A DNA stretch of 64,000 bases from Paraburkholderia caribensis (lineage in GTDB: Bacteria; Pseudomonadota; Gammaproteobacteria; Burkholderiales; Burkholderiaceae), in assembly GCF_002902945.1 (NCBI RefSeq), contig NZ_CP026103.1, positions 1,860,001-1,924,000 of the forward strand, given 5' to 3'. The notes beneath the pieces were generated by a model. The model was not told the DNA's origin. It ran no database searches and saw nothing but the letters and a program-made list of their open reading frames with translations. The stretch's first letter is position 1. Each line of letters starts with the position of its first letter. Below, piece by piece: positions 34,083-45,840 of the stretch. Made by a program: the position numbers and the translations under genes.

Positions 34083-34111
34083 TTCAGTTGCCCTTCGCCG
34101 TCGCATATATT
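34083..34111 (+). promoter_or_regulatory. candidate katG promoter
   Basis: Weak -35 TTCAGT (34083-34088), 17 bases, then a good -10 TATATT (34106-34111). A weak -35 next to an OxyR-like site suggests activator dependence. The leader to the katG ATG is about 135 bases and contains GGAGACA and AAGGAGAC near the start codon. Confidence 0.5.
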
Positions 34112-34253
34112 GAAGCTGGACCGATGAGGCGACAACGCAGCGACAAGCGTGAGCGCAGCAGGCCGACGCACCGGCGCGGGCGGCCGATCTGTCGCGCGAG
34201 CCCGACACCAACGCAAAACGTAGAGTGGAGACATCCTCCCAAGGAGACGACGC

Positions 34254-36518
<2,265 letters not shown>

Positions 36519-36555
36519 GCGGCTGCAGCGGCTGCAGCGGTTGCGTCTGTTGAAT

Positions 36556-36605
36556 GCGCGGTGTGATTGCCGTTGTTAAAGCGGCAATACACCGCGCTGT
36601 CTTTT
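36556..36605 (+). terminator. terminator after katG
   Basis: GCGCGGTGTGATTGCCG pairs with CGGCAATACACCGCGC with one bulged base, giving a stem of about 16 bp with a 9-base loop. TGTCTTTT follows. It lies 37 bases after the katG stop. Confidence 0.7.
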
Positions 36606-36679
36606 GTGCCCCGCGCAGCATCGACATTCCTTTTCTCGTCCGCAACACCCGCAAAGATGCGCCGCAGCGGCCACAAAAC

Positions 36680-36708
36680 TTGCAATCGACGATCCGGCCC
36701 GCTATACC
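36680..36708 (+). promoter_or_regulatory. candidate promoter of the lactate permease gene
   Basis: TTGCAA (36680-36685), 17 bases, then TATACC (36703-36708), about 100 bases before the ATG. Confidence 0.4.
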
Positions 36709-36805
36709 ACAAGCATCGGTCGGCAGTCTGTAAGGATCGAGGGCCGCTCCGGCGCGGTCGCCCGTCGGCGGATGAACGTGAATCCCCGGATCAAAAAGGA
36801 AAGCC

Positions 36806-38620
36806 ATGTACCAGCAGACCTATAACCCGTTGGGCAATGCATTCCTTTCCACGATCGTTGCCGCGATCCCGATTCTGACGCTGCTGTACTTCATCGCGCT
36901 GCACCGCCATCGCGATGCACAAGGCAACGTGCATCTGGGCATCTCCGCGCCGTATGCGGCGTTTTTCGGCGTCATCGCCGCGTTCATCATCTCGTGCCTG
37001 GTCTTCCGGATGCCAGTGGCGTCCGCCGTTTCCGCGTTTGCGCTCGGCTCGCTTTCCGGCTTTCTCGGCATCATCTGGATCGTGCTCGCCGCGATGTTCC
37101 TGTACACGATGAGCGTCGTGACGGGCAAGTTCGAGATCGTCAAGGAGTCGATCGTCCACATTTCCTTCGACAGGCGGCTGCAATGCGTGCTGATCGCCTT
37201 CTCGTTCGGCGCGATCATCGAAGGTACGTCGGGTTTCGGCACGCCCGTCGCGATCGCGGGCGCCGTGATGGTCGGGCTCGGCTTCCGGCCTTTCCAGTCC
37301 GCCGTGCTCAATCTGCTCGCGAATACGGCACCCGTCGCCTGGGGCGCGATCGGCACCCCGATCGTCACGCTGGCGGCCGTGAGCGAGCTCGATCAGGTCA
37401 CGCTGTCGGCGATGGCGGGCCATCAATTGCCGTTCGTCTCGGTCCTCGTGCCCTTCTGGCTGGTCGCGACCTTCGTGAAGATGGAAGGCGGATCGTGGAA
37501 AGAAGTCTTCGAAGTCTGGCCCGCGATGCTGTGCGCGGGCGGATCGTTCGCGCTGATGCAGTTCTATGCGTCGAGCAGCCCCGCGCTGCATCTGATGACG
37601 GACGTCGTATCCGGCGTGTTCTCGGTGATCTGCACGGCCTTGTTCCTGCGCTTCGTGTGGCATCCGAAAACGCGCTTTCTGCTGCGCGATGAACGCGAGG
37701 CGCTCGCGCGCGCCGGCGACAGCGCGACATCCGTCACGACGGACCGCAGCGAATGGAAGTACAGGTATTCGGCGGCGGAAACGATCTATGCTTGGATGCC
37801 ATGGGTGATCCTGATCGCCTGTTGCGCGCTGTGGGGCGTGCCGGAGTTCAAGAAGCTGCTCAACAACCTGTTCGCAAGCGTGACGTTTTCGACGACGCTG
37901 CTCGGCTCGCCGTTCAAAGGCACGCTGTCGCTGCCCGTCTGGGATATGCCCGCGCTGCATAACCTCGTGCAGCGGATGCCGCCCGTCGTGGCCGCCAACG
38001 CAAAAGCGGAAGCGGCGCGCTTCACGATCAACTGGCTGTCGGCGGCGGGGACGGGCGTGTTCGTCGCAGCCGTGCTGTCCGGCCTCGTGCTGAGGCTGAG
38101 CGCCACGCAATGGAAAGATGCCTTCGTTCAGACCATGCGCCGGATGAAAATACCCGTGCTGGTGATCGCCCAGGTGCTGGGCCTGGGATTTCTCACACGC
38201 TACTCGGGCACCGACGCCGTCCTCGGCCTCGCGTTCACGGGGGCGGGCGTGCTCTATCCGTTCTTCGCGGCGTTCCTCGGCTGGCTCGGCGTGTTCCTGA
38301 CGGGCTCCGACACGGCGTCGAATGCGCTGTTCGGCAGCCTGCAACGCATCACGGCGCAGCAGCTCAACCTGAACCCGATCCTGATCGTGGCGACAAACTC
38401 GACGGGCGGCGTGATGGGCAAGATGATCGACGCGCAGTCCATCATGGTCGCCTGCGCGGCTTGCTACGACGATCCGAAGGAGCGTTCGTTCGCGCTTGGG
38501 CCGATTTTCCGCACGGTGTTCTTCCATTCCATTGCCGGCGCCGCCTTGATCGGCGTGATCGCGATGTTGCAGGCCTATGTCTTCCCCGGGATGATTCCGA
38601 TCCCGCCCGTCGGCAAATAA
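36806..38620 (+). CDS. lldP: L-lactate permease
   Basis: A 604-residue inner-membrane lactate/proton symporter with 12 or more helices. The family is recognised from YNPLGNAFLSTIVAAIPILTLL, FGAIIEGTSGFGTPVAIAGAVMVGLGF and LTGSDTASNALFGSLQRITAQQLNLNPILIVATNSTGGVMGKMIDAQS. It is somewhat longer than the E. coli protein (about 550), mainly in the central loop. AAGGAAAG precedes the ATG. No lactate dehydrogenase gene is adjacent. The symbol could also be lctP. Confidence 0.9.
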   Translation: MYQQTYNPLGNAFLSTIVAAIPILTLLYFIALHRHRDAQGNVHLGISAPYAAFFGVIAAFIISCLVFRMPVASAVSAFALGSLSGFLGIIWIVLAAMFLYTMSVVTGKFEIVKESIVHISFDRRLQCVLIAFSFGAIIEGTSGFGTPVAIAGAVMVGLGFRPFQSAVLNLLANTAPVAWGAIGTPIVTLAAVSELDQVTLSAMAGHQLPFVSVLVPFWLVATFVKMEGGSWKEVFEVWPAMLCAGGSFALMQFYASSSPALHLMTDVVSGVFSVICTALFLRFVWHPKTRFLLRDEREALARAGDSATSVTTDRSEWKYRYSAAETIYAWMPWVILIACCALWGVPEFKKLLNNLFASVTFSTTLLGSPFKGTLSLPVWDMPALHNLVQRMPPVVAANAKAEAARFTINWLSAAGTGVFVAAVLSGLVLRLSATQWKDAFVQTMRRMKIPVLVIAQVLGLGFLTRYSGTDAVLGLAFTGAGVLYPFFAAFLGWLGVFLTGSDTASNALFGSLQRITAQQLNLNPILIVATNSTGGVMGKMIDAQSIMVACAACYDDPKERSFALGPIFRTVFFHSIAGAALIGVIAMLQAYVFPGMIPIPPVGK

Positions 38621-38638
38621 ATGCCGTCATGACCGTCA

Positions 38639-38656
38639 GGCCGTCTGCGGACGGCC
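38639..38656. terminator. hairpin after the lactate permease gene
   Basis: GGCCGTC-TGCG-GACGGCC is a perfect 7-bp stem 19 bases after the stop. A second stem, GTTGCCC-AC-GGGCAAC, follows at 38684-38699. Neither has a T-tract, so termination is possible but not certain. Confidence 0.4.
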
Positions 38657-38703
38657 GCGGACCCTTCCCTGCCTCCGCAACCCGTTGCCCACGGGCAACG
38701 CGA

Positions 38704-38736
38704 GCTTGCACGTGGGTATAACCCCGCTTGCATGTG
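38704..38736. repeat. direct repeat upstream of phoU
   Basis: GCTTGCACGTG (38704-38714) and GCTTGCATGTG (38726-38736) recur with a 22-base period, two helical turns. This spacing could suit an activator such as PhoB, although the unit is not the standard Pho box. Confidence 0.35.
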
Positions 38737-38862
38737 CGTTTTTGCGCCGTTAACATGAAACGATATATACGGTTTTCTGCGCCGTGGAATTCGACGTGAT
38801 GCGGCGGCAAGCAGCAGTACCGCATCACGTTACATAGAGCCTGCGTGGCAAGGAGGCGCATC

Positions 38863-39579
38863 ATGTCCGACAAGCATCTTTCCAGTCAGTTCGACGCCGC
38901 GCTCAACATGCTATCGACCAGGCTGCTGGAAATGGGCGGCGTCGTCGAACGGCAAATCACCCGCTGTCTGTCGTTGCTCGACGCCTACGACGCCGCGCTC
39001 GTCGAAGACATCCGCGCCAGTGAGCGCGAACTGAACGCGCTCGAAATCGAAATCGACGAAGAAATACACCGTGTGATCGCACGGCGGCAGCCGGCCGCAC
39101 GCGATCTGCGGTTATTGATGGCCATGTCGAAGTGCGTCACCAACCTCGAACGCATGGGCGACGAAGCGCGCAAGATCTCCAAGCGCATGCGGCGCGTCGA
39201 CGAACATGGCGGAACGCCGCCCATCTCGCTGGCCGAACTGAAGCAGTGCGGTGAACTGGCGTCGTCGATCCTGCATCGGGTGCTCGATGCGTTTGCGCGC
39301 ATGGACGCCGCCGCCGCTGCGCAAATCGTGCGCGACGACAAGGCCATCGACGACGTGTTCCGCGCATTCGTCGAGCGGCTCGCGACGCACATGAACGAGG
39401 CGCCGCGCGCCATTACGGTCGCGCTCGAATACCTGTTCATCGCGAAGGCATTGGAGCGCATTGGCGATCACGCCAAGAACATTGCCGAATTTGTCGTGTT
39501 CGTCGTCAAGGGGCGCGATGTACGTCACATTCCGCTGCGCGAACTGGAACGCGAGGCATTGACGAACGAGGCGCATTGA
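38863..39579 (+). CDS. phoU: phosphate signalling regulator PhoU
   Basis: A 238-residue all-helical protein of the PhoU family, which links the Pst transporter to PhoR and controls polyphosphate. Two copies of the PhoU repeat are visible; the metal-binding acidic clusters are in IEIDEEIHRVIARRQPAARDLRLLMAMSKCVTNLERMGDEARKI and LEYLFIAKALERIGDHAKNIAEFVVFVVKG. AAGGAGG lies 6 bases before the ATG at 38863; an upstream ATG adds 6 residues. Unusually, no pst or phoB/R gene is adjacent. Confidence 0.93.
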   Translation: MSDKHLSSQFDAALNMLSTRLLEMGGVVERQITRCLSLLDAYDAALVEDIRASERELNALEIEIDEEIHRVIARRQPAARDLRLLMAMSKCVTNLERMGDEARKISKRMRRVDEHGGTPPISLAELKQCGELASSILHRVLDAFARMDAAAAAQIVRDDKAIDDVFRAFVERLATHMNEAPRAITVALEYLFIAKALERIGDHAKNIAEFVVFVVKGRDVRHIPLRELEREALTNEAH

Positions 39580-39779
39580 CCCACGTTAGCGGCGAATCGA
39601 TGGATCAGGCATCCGCATTATTCACTCTTGCAGATACGCGTTCACGATAACAGCCGCATTTGCACCAGAACGTGACAGGAAAGCATCGCAGCGCATATCC
39701 ATAGCTCGAATGCTTTCTTGTCGTCCCGTACTGCGTCGACAAGAATGAGCGCTCAAAGACGACCACTGCGCTCATTCCC

Positions 39780-40589
39780 ATGTCGAAAGCACCCAGCCTG
39801 CAGCTCGATTCAGCCACGCTTGCCGACGAATACGATCGCCTCGGCACCCGCCAGTTCAATCACGGTCTGCAACTGCTCGACGCGCTCGACCTGCGCGAAG
39901 GCGAACGCGTGCTCGACATTGGCTGCGGCACGGGCCGCCTGACGGAATCGGCCGCGCAGCGCGTCGGCGCGCGCGGCGAAGTGCTCGGCATCGATCCATT
40001 GCCGCTACGCGTCGAACGCGCGCTGCAACGCGCGCAAGGCCGTTTCGCGGCGCGCGTCGGCCGCGCGGAAAACCTCGCGGAAATCGCCGACGCGCACTTC
40101 GACGTCGTCTATCTGAACAGCGTGATTCACTGGATACCGGACCAGCAAGAGGCGTTGCGCGAAGCGTGGCGCGTGCTGAAGCCCGGCGGCCGGATCGGCT
40201 TCACGACCATGCCCGCTGACGTGCCGCACGATCTGCATCGCGTGCTGCACGCGCTGATCGCCGACGACCCGGCCTCGCAGCACGCGGAGATCGGCGCGCC
40301 GAACAAGCTGACGCGCGAAAGCACGGCAACGTTGCTGGCTTCCGTGGGGTTCGAGCCCATGCTCAACGAGATTCGCGAGTTCGACGACGCATTCGACAAC
40401 GTCGACGACGTGCTGTCGTTCAGCCGTGCGAGTTCCTTCGGCAATTTCCTCTCGTCGCTGCCCGATCCGCACGTTGCGCGTCTGCGCGAGCGCCTCGCCG
40501 CTGCGCTCGAATTGCATCGCGGTCCGCGTGGCCTGCAATTGACGCGCCGCATGATCTTCACCGCCGCTCGCAAACCGCTCGCGCACTAA
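39780..40589 (+). CDS. class I SAM-dependent methyltransferase
   Basis: A 269-residue Rossmann-fold methyltransferase. SAM motif I is VLDIGCGTGRLTE (44-56), followed by EVLGIDPLPLRV, FDVVYLNSVIHWIPDQQEALREAWRVLKPGGRIGFTTMP, typical of the methyltransferase 11/UbiE-like group. Substrate unknown. It stands alone, about 80 bases upstream of the sulfonate operon and in the same direction. The ATG has no strong ribosome site, and the 200-base gap before it shows no other gene. Confidence 0.82.
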   Translation: MSKAPSLQLDSATLADEYDRLGTRQFNHGLQLLDALDLREGERVLDIGCGTGRLTESAAQRVGARGEVLGIDPLPLRVERALQRAQGRFAARVGRAENLAEIADAHFDVVYLNSVIHWIPDQQEALREAWRVLKPGGRIGFTTMPADVPHDLHRVLHALIADDPASQHAEIGAPNKLTRESTATLLASVGFEPMLNEIREFDDAFDNVDDVLSFSRASSFGNFLSSLPDPHVARLRERLAAALELHRGPRGLQLTRRMIFTAARKPLAH

Positions 40590-40671
40590 TCGCACACTCA
40601 TCGCGCGGCGACGGTCCGCCTGCTTCGGCGTCCGCCCTTCATCTCTTCTTCCGTTTGCATTCGCTCATCCA

Positions 40672-41754
40672 ATGGACAACCGATTCCGACGCACCTTCAC
40701 GCTCGTGAAGTCCGTTCTGCTGGCAACCGCACTTGCCTTCACCGTGCCGCAGGCGTACGCCGATAAACCCGCCGTGATCCGCATCGGCGTCGCGCAACAA
40801 GGCGCGGGCGATCCGCCCACGTTCGGCGGTTCGCCCGCCGCGACGGTGCAGCAATTGCAACTGCTCGAAAAGGAATTCGCCGCCGACGGCATCAAGGTCG
40901 AATGGCTGTTCTTCAAGGGCGCGGGGCCCGCTGTCAACGAAGCGATCGCCGACAAATCGCTCGACTTCGCTTTTCAGGGCGATCTGCCTTCCGTGCTCGG
41001 CCGCGCCAATGGCCTGAAGACGCGCATTCTGCTCGAATCGGGCGTGCGCGTCGGCGTGAAGATCGCCGTGCCGCCCGATTCGAACGTGCAGTCGGTGAAG
41101 GACCTGAAAGGCCGGCGCGTGTCGATCTTTCGCGGCACCAATCTGCAACTCGTCGCGGACAACGTGCTCGCCGCGAACCAGCTCGACGAACGCGACCTGC
41201 GCGTGATCAATCTCGACTCGGCGAGTTCGCTGGCGGCGTTGTCGTCGAAGGGCATCGACGCGTCGGTCAACGACTATCACCTCTACAAGCTGCGCGATCA
41301 GGGCCTCGCGAAGATCATCTACGAATCGCAGACGGACGGGCCGCAATTCACGCGACAGTCGCATCTGCTCGTGCTCGACGACTTCGACCGCGCGCATCCC
41401 GACATCGTGCAGCGCGTGGTCAATTCGTTCGTCAAAGGCGCGCAATGGTCGTCCGACGAAGCGAACCGCGATGCGCTCTTCAAGCTGTGGGCGAAGAGCG
41501 GCGTCACCTACGCGTCGTGGCAGGCAGAGTTCGCCAACCAGCCTCTGAAGTCGCGCAACTCGCCGCTCGTCGATCCGTTCATCGTCGCGCGCTACAAGGC
41601 CGTGGCGAGCGACGCGCTCAGGCTGAAGCTGATCCGCCAGCCTGTCGAAGTCGACGGCTGGTTCGAGACGCGCTATCTCGACAACGCACTGCGCACCCAG
41701 TCGCTCGAACACTACTGGACGCGTTACGACGCGCAAGGCAAACCGCTGGGTTGA
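40672..41754 (+). CDS. sulfonate-type ABC transporter substrate-binding protein (SsuA-like)
   Basis: A 360-residue periplasmic receptor of the SsuA/NrtA group for aliphatic sulfonates, sulfate esters or related anions. The signal peptide runs to AYA-DK (about residue 31). The mature part shows IRIGVAQQGAGDPPTFGGSPA, FAFQGDLPSVLGRANGL and KDLKGRRVSIFRGTNLQLVA. First gene of a five-gene rightward operon with two permeases, an ATPase and a flavin monooxygenase. Confidence 0.85.
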   Translation: MDNRFRRTFTLVKSVLLATALAFTVPQAYADKPAVIRIGVAQQGAGDPPTFGGSPAATVQQLQLLEKEFAADGIKVEWLFFKGAGPAVNEAIADKSLDFAFQGDLPSVLGRANGLKTRILLESGVRVGVKIAVPPDSNVQSVKDLKGRRVSIFRGTNLQLVADNVLAANQLDERDLRVINLDSASSLAALSSKGIDASVNDYHLYKLRDQGLAKIIYESQTDGPQFTRQSHLLVLDDFDRAHPDIVQRVVNSFVKGAQWSSDEANRDALFKLWAKSGVTYASWQAEFANQPLKSRNSPLVDPFIVARYKAVASDALRLKLIRQPVEVDGWFETRYLDNALRTQSLEHYWTRYDAQGKPLG

Positions 41755-41765
41755 CGGAGTCCGCG

Positions 41766-42629
41766 ATGAGCAAGGCGATAGGCCAGTGGCCGGCCATTAC
41801 GAAGCGCGCCACCTCGGATCGGGACGAGACAAGCCCGGCGTCGGAGCAGGTGCAACGGCGCGTGCGCGCGGCCGTGTGGCATCTCGCGCCATGGCTGCTG
41901 CCCGCCGCGCTGTTCGCGCTATGGAGCATCGGCTGCGCGCACGGCTGGATCGCGCCGCAAATTCTTCCGCCGCCGCAACAGGTATTCGACACGCTGTACG
42001 ACCTCGCAGTCAGCGGCGATCTCGCGCGCAACACGCTGGTCAGCCTGCAGCGGGTGCTGGTCGGTTTCGGCGTCGGCGCGCTCGCGGGCTTTTTCATCGG
42101 CGCGGCATTGGGTTTGTCGCGCACCGTCGAAGCCTATGTGCTGCCCGCCTTCAATGCGCTCGTGCAGATTCCCGTACTGGGCTGGCTGCCGTTTCTGCTG
42201 TTGCTGGTCGGCGTCGGCGAGCCGTTGAAGTACATCCTGATCGCGCATGCCGCGCTCGTGCCCGTCACGTTGAGCACGATGCAAGGCGTGCGCAACACGC
42301 CCGCCGCGCTCGATGAAGTCGCACGCGTGTTCGGCTACAACCGCTTTCAGCGCGTCGTGCATGTCGTGCTGCCCGCCGCCGTGCCGACGCTCGCGACAGG
42401 CGTGCGGCTCGCGTTCACGAAGGCCTGGCTCGCGCTCGTCGTGGTCGAACTGGTCGCGTCGTCGGAAGGGCTTGGCTATCTGATCGTGTACGGCCGGCAG
42501 CTCTTTCAACTCGACCTCGTGATGGCTTCCGTGGTGATCGTCGGCGCCATCGGCTTTGCGATCAACCGCGCGCTCGATGCGCTCGAAGCCCGTTTGCGGC
42601 GCGGACAACCATCGGCATTTCGCGAGTGA
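41766..42629 (+). CDS. ABC transporter permease (SsuC-like)
   Basis: A 287-residue inner-membrane permease with about six helices. The ATPase-docking loop is EVARVFGYNRFQRVVHVVLPAAVPTLATGVRLAFTKAW. It starts 11 bases after the receptor stop, so the ATG at 41766 is right; the frame is also open upstream inside the receptor gene. One of two permeases in the operon, suggesting a heterodimeric channel, unlike classical SsuABC with a single permease. Confidence 0.87.
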   Translation: MSKAIGQWPAITKRATSDRDETSPASEQVQRRVRAAVWHLAPWLLPAALFALWSIGCAHGWIAPQILPPPQQVFDTLYDLAVSGDLARNTLVSLQRVLVGFGVGALAGFFIGAALGLSRTVEAYVLPAFNALVQIPVLGWLPFLLLLVGVGEPLKYILIAHAALVPVTLSTMQGVRNTPAALDEVARVFGYNRFQRVVHVVLPAAVPTLATGVRLAFTKAWLALVVVELVASSEGLGYLIVYGRQLFQLDLVMASVVIVGAIGFAINRALDALEARLRRGQPSAFRE

Positions 42630-42653
42630 ATCATTCGATCGAGGACACACGTC

Positions 42654-43547
42654 ATGCCTTCCACCCGTCCGCTTTCAGGTCTTTTTTCGCAGCGCAAATC
42701 CAGCGGCCCGCCGCCGTGCAGTTGCGACGCACCCGTCAAGCCCGAGCGTCATTCCGCACTCAAACAGCGTCTGTCCGCGTTCAACTGGCGCGGCCTCGTG
42801 CTGCCGCTCGCGGCGTTTGCGTTGTGGTGGATCGTGTCGTCGTTGCATCTCGTCAAGAGCGGCTTGCTCGTCAGCCCGGTCGATGTCGCGCGCACCGCGT
42901 GGCAGCAGATTCAGAGCGGCGCGCTGCTGCGCGCGCTGTCGGCTTCGCTTGCGCGTGAAGCGAGCGGCTTCGTGATCGGCACGGCGGGCGGCCTGCTGCT
43001 CGGCGCGGCGCTTGGCTTCTCGCGCGTCGCGACGCGCCTGATCGGTCCGACCTTCGACACCTTCAAGCAGATCTCGCTGTTCGCGTGGATACCGCTGATC
43101 TCCGTGTGGTTCGGTCTCGGCGATATGGCGAAGGTCGTGTTCCTGTCGCTGGCCGCGCTGCTGCCCGTCGCCGCGCATACGTGCGACGGCATCCACGCCG
43201 TGTCGCCGCGCTATGTGGAAGTCGCGCGCGCGTTTCGCTATTCGCGCCTGCAAATGGCGCGCTTCGTGATTCTGCCCGCCGCGCTGCCGTCGATTTTCAC
43301 GGGCATCTATCTCGCCCTGATCTACTCGTGGCTCGCGACGCTCGGCGCCGAATACCTGCTGGTTGCGGGCAGCGGCATCGGCAATACGCTGATCGACGGC
43401 AGCGAGCAGTTCAGGATGGATCTCGTTCTGTTTGGCATCATCGTCGTGGGCATCACGGGCTGGGCGCTCAACGCACTGGCACGCAGCGTCGAACGGCGCG
43501 TGCTCGCGCGGCGCAATGGCGCAACGCGCGCACGCGCCGCCGCATGA
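42654..43547 (+). CDS. ABC transporter permease (SsuC-like), second subunit
   Basis: A 297-residue permease with about six helices after a roughly 45-residue cytoplasmic N-terminus. The docking loop is EVARAFRYSRLQMARFVILPAALPSIFTGIYLALIYSW. It diverges clearly from the first permease, so it is an old pair rather than a recent duplication. Confidence 0.87.
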   Translation: MPSTRPLSGLFSQRKSSGPPPCSCDAPVKPERHSALKQRLSAFNWRGLVLPLAAFALWWIVSSLHLVKSGLLVSPVDVARTAWQQIQSGALLRALSASLAREASGFVIGTAGGLLLGAALGFSRVATRLIGPTFDTFKQISLFAWIPLISVWFGLGDMAKVVFLSLAALLPVAAHTCDGIHAVSPRYVEVARAFRYSRLQMARFVILPAALPSIFTGIYLALIYSWLATLGAEYLLVAGSGIGNTLIDGSEQFRMDLVLFGIIVVGITGWALNALARSVERRVLARRNGATRARAAA

Positions 43548-43570
43548 CATCAACATTCAGGTAACGGCAT

Positions 43571-44428
43571 ATGACGACGACAGTCTCCGAAGGCATCCGC
43601 ATTCGCAACGTCAGCAAACGCTACGCGCAACAGGACGAAGCGAACGGCACGCTGCTCGTGCTCGACGACATTTCGCTCGATATCGCGCAGGGCGAATTCG
43701 TCAGCGTGCTCGGCGCCAGCGGTTGCGGCAAGTCGACGCTGCTTCGGCTCGTCGCAGGGCTGGACCGCGACTTTCGCGGCGATATCAGCGTGGACGGCGA
43801 ACGCGTGCGCGATACGTCGCTCGAGCGCGGCATCGTGTTCCAGGATCACCGGCTGTTCCCGTGGCTCACGGCCTCGCAGAACATTCTCGCCGCGTTGCGC
43901 AACGCACCGCTTACCACGCAGCAGAAGCGCGACGCCGTCGCCGAGCATGTTGCGCTGGTGGGCCTCGAAGGCTTCGAGCATGCGTATCCGCATCAGTTGT
44001 CGGGCGGGATGGCGCAGCGCGTCGCGATTGCCCGAGGACTCGTGAACCGGCCGCGCGTGCTATTGCTCGACGAACCGTTCGGCGCACTCGATGCGTTGAC
44101 GCGCGGCCGCCTGCAAAACGAATTGCAGCGCATCTGGCAACACGAACGGATCACGATGATTCTCGTCACGCACGACGTCGACGAAGCGATCTATCTCGGC
44201 GACCGCGTCGTGACGATGGCGCCGCGCCCCGGCCGCGTGAAGCGCATCGCTCACGTCGATCTGCCGCGCCCGCGCGAGCGCAGCGATGCGCGCTTCGTGC
44301 GGCTGCGCGAGCAGATTCTCGCCGACTTCACCGACCAGCCCGCGCCCGCCGATCACGACACGCCTGCCAACGGCCTGCGCGCGAACACGCCTGAGCCGCG
44401 CATCACGGAATGGCGCCTTGCGTGGTGA
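43571..44428 (+). CDS. ABC transporter ATP-binding protein (SsuB-like)
   Basis: A 285-residue ATPase. Walker A is GASGCGKST (48-56), the signature LSGGMAQRVAIARG at about 143-156 and Walker B VLLLDEPFGALD at about 163-174, with the switch His in LVTHDVDEAIYLGDRV. This is the nitrate/sulfonate/taurine ATPase group. It is the only ABC ATPase in the 40.7-50 kb region. Confidence 0.92.
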   Translation: MTTTVSEGIRIRNVSKRYAQQDEANGTLLVLDDISLDIAQGEFVSVLGASGCGKSTLLRLVAGLDRDFRGDISVDGERVRDTSLERGIVFQDHRLFPWLTASQNILAALRNAPLTTQQKRDAVAEHVALVGLEGFEHAYPHQLSGGMAQRVAIARGLVNRPRVLLLDEPFGALDALTRGRLQNELQRIWQHERITMILVTHDVDEAIYLGDRVVTMAPRPGRVKRIAHVDLPRPRERSDARFVRLREQILADFTDQPAPADHDTPANGLRANTPEPRITEWRLAW

Positions 44429-44465
44429 AGCCCGATTTCTTTCGACGTCGATCAAGGAAACTACA

Positions 44466-45836
44466 GTGAGCGAAGCACGACAACACCAGCGACAGATCAG
44501 CCTCGGCGCGTTCCTGATGGAGACGGGACATCACATCGCCGCATGGCGCCACCCCGACACGCACGCGACGGGCGGCCTCGACTTCGCGCACTACGCGCAG
44601 CTTGCGCAGATCGCCGAACGCGCGAAGTTCGACGCGATCTTTTTCGCCGACAGCGTCAGCGTGCGCGACACGCACCTGCCTTCGCTGTCGCGCACGGCCC
44701 GCGCCGATCACTTCGAGCCGCTGACGCTGCTGTCCGCGCTCTCCGTCGTGACTTCGCATATTGGTCTCGTCGCCACGGTATCCACGACGTTCAACGAGCC
44801 GTACAACGTCGCGCGCAAGTTCGCGTCCCTGGATCATCTGAGCGGCGGTCGCTCCGGCTGGAATCTCGTCACGTCCAGCACGGAGACGGAAGCGCACAAC
44901 TTCGGCTTCGACAGACATCCCGACCACGCGCTGCGCTACGAGCGCGCGAAGGAATTCCACGACGTGGTGACGGGCCTGTGGGATAGCTGGGACGACGACG
45001 CGTTCCTGCGCGACAAGGCGAGCGGCGTCTACTTCGATCCCGGCAAGGTGCACGTGCTCGACTATCGCGGCAAGCATTTCAAGGTGCGCGGGCCGTTGAA
45101 CGTCGCACGCTCGCCGCAGGGACGGCCCGTCGTGATTCAGGCGGGCGCATCCGATGCGGGCAAGGAACTCGCTGCGCAAACGGCCGAAGTGATCTTCGTC
45201 GCGCATCAGACACTCGACGAAGCGAAGCATTTCTATCGCGACGTGAAAGGGCGGCTCGCGCGCTATGGACGCGAGCCGGAGCATCTGAAGATCATGCCCG
45301 GCATCTTTCCTGTTGTCGGCAGGACGCAGCAGGAAGCGCAAGACAAGTTCGACGCGTTGCAGGACCTGATTCATCCGGTTGTCGGCTTGCAGTTGCTGTC
45401 GAACATGTCGGGCGGTGTCGATCTGTCGAAGTACGACGTCGACGGGCCTGTGCCGGAACTGCCGGAAACCAATGGCGGCAAGAGCCGGCAACGGCTTCTG
45501 CTCGACCTCGCGCGCCGCGACAATCTGTCGATACGCCAGCTCTATCTGCGCATCGCGGGCGCGCGCGGACATCAGCAGGTGATCGGCACGCCGCAGAGCA
45601 TCGCGGATCAGTTGCAGCAATGGTTCGAAGAGGAAGGCGCCGACGGCTTCAACATCATGTCGCCGTGGCTGCCCGGCGGACTGAGCGAGTTTGCCGAACT
45701 GGTCGTACCCGAGTTGCAGCGGCGCGGACTGTTTCGCACCGAGTACGCGGGCCGCACGCTGCGCGATCATCTGGGACTGCCGCGTCCGGAGAACCCGTTC
45801 TCGGCCCAACCCGCGCAACTCGCGCAGACGGCTTGA
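44466..45836 (+). CDS. LLM class flavin-dependent monooxygenase (NtaA/SnaA/DszA type)
   Basis: A 456-residue FMN-dependent monooxygenase using reduced flavin from a partner reductase. The family pattern is clear: WRHPDTHATGGLDFAHYAQLAQIAERAKFDAIFFADS, VSTTFNEPYNVARKFASLDHLSGGRSGWNLVTSS and NFGFDRHPDHALRYERAKEF. I chose the GTG at 44466 with AAGGAAA just upstream. It ends the sulfonate operon, so it most likely oxidises an organosulfur compound (desulfonation or C-S cleavage), although nitrilotriacetate-type members exist. No flavin reductase gene is adjacent. Confidence 0.88.
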   Translation: MSEARQHQRQISLGAFLMETGHHIAAWRHPDTHATGGLDFAHYAQLAQIAERAKFDAIFFADSVSVRDTHLPSLSRTARADHFEPLTLLSALSVVTSHIGLVATVSTTFNEPYNVARKFASLDHLSGGRSGWNLVTSSTETEAHNFGFDRHPDHALRYERAKEFHDVVTGLWDSWDDDAFLRDKASGVYFDPGKVHVLDYRGKHFKVRGPLNVARSPQGRPVVIQAGASDAGKELAAQTAEVIFVAHQTLDEAKHFYRDVKGRLARYGREPEHLKIMPGIFPVVGRTQQEAQDKFDALQDLIHPVVGLQLLSNMSGGVDLSKYDVDGPVPELPETNGGKSRQRLLLDLARRDNLSIRQLYLRIAGARGHQQVIGTPQSIADQLQQWFEEEGADGFNIMSPWLPGGLSEFAELVVPELQRRGLFRTEYAGRTLRDHLGLPRPENPFSAQPAQLAQTA

Positions 45837-45840
45837 GCAA

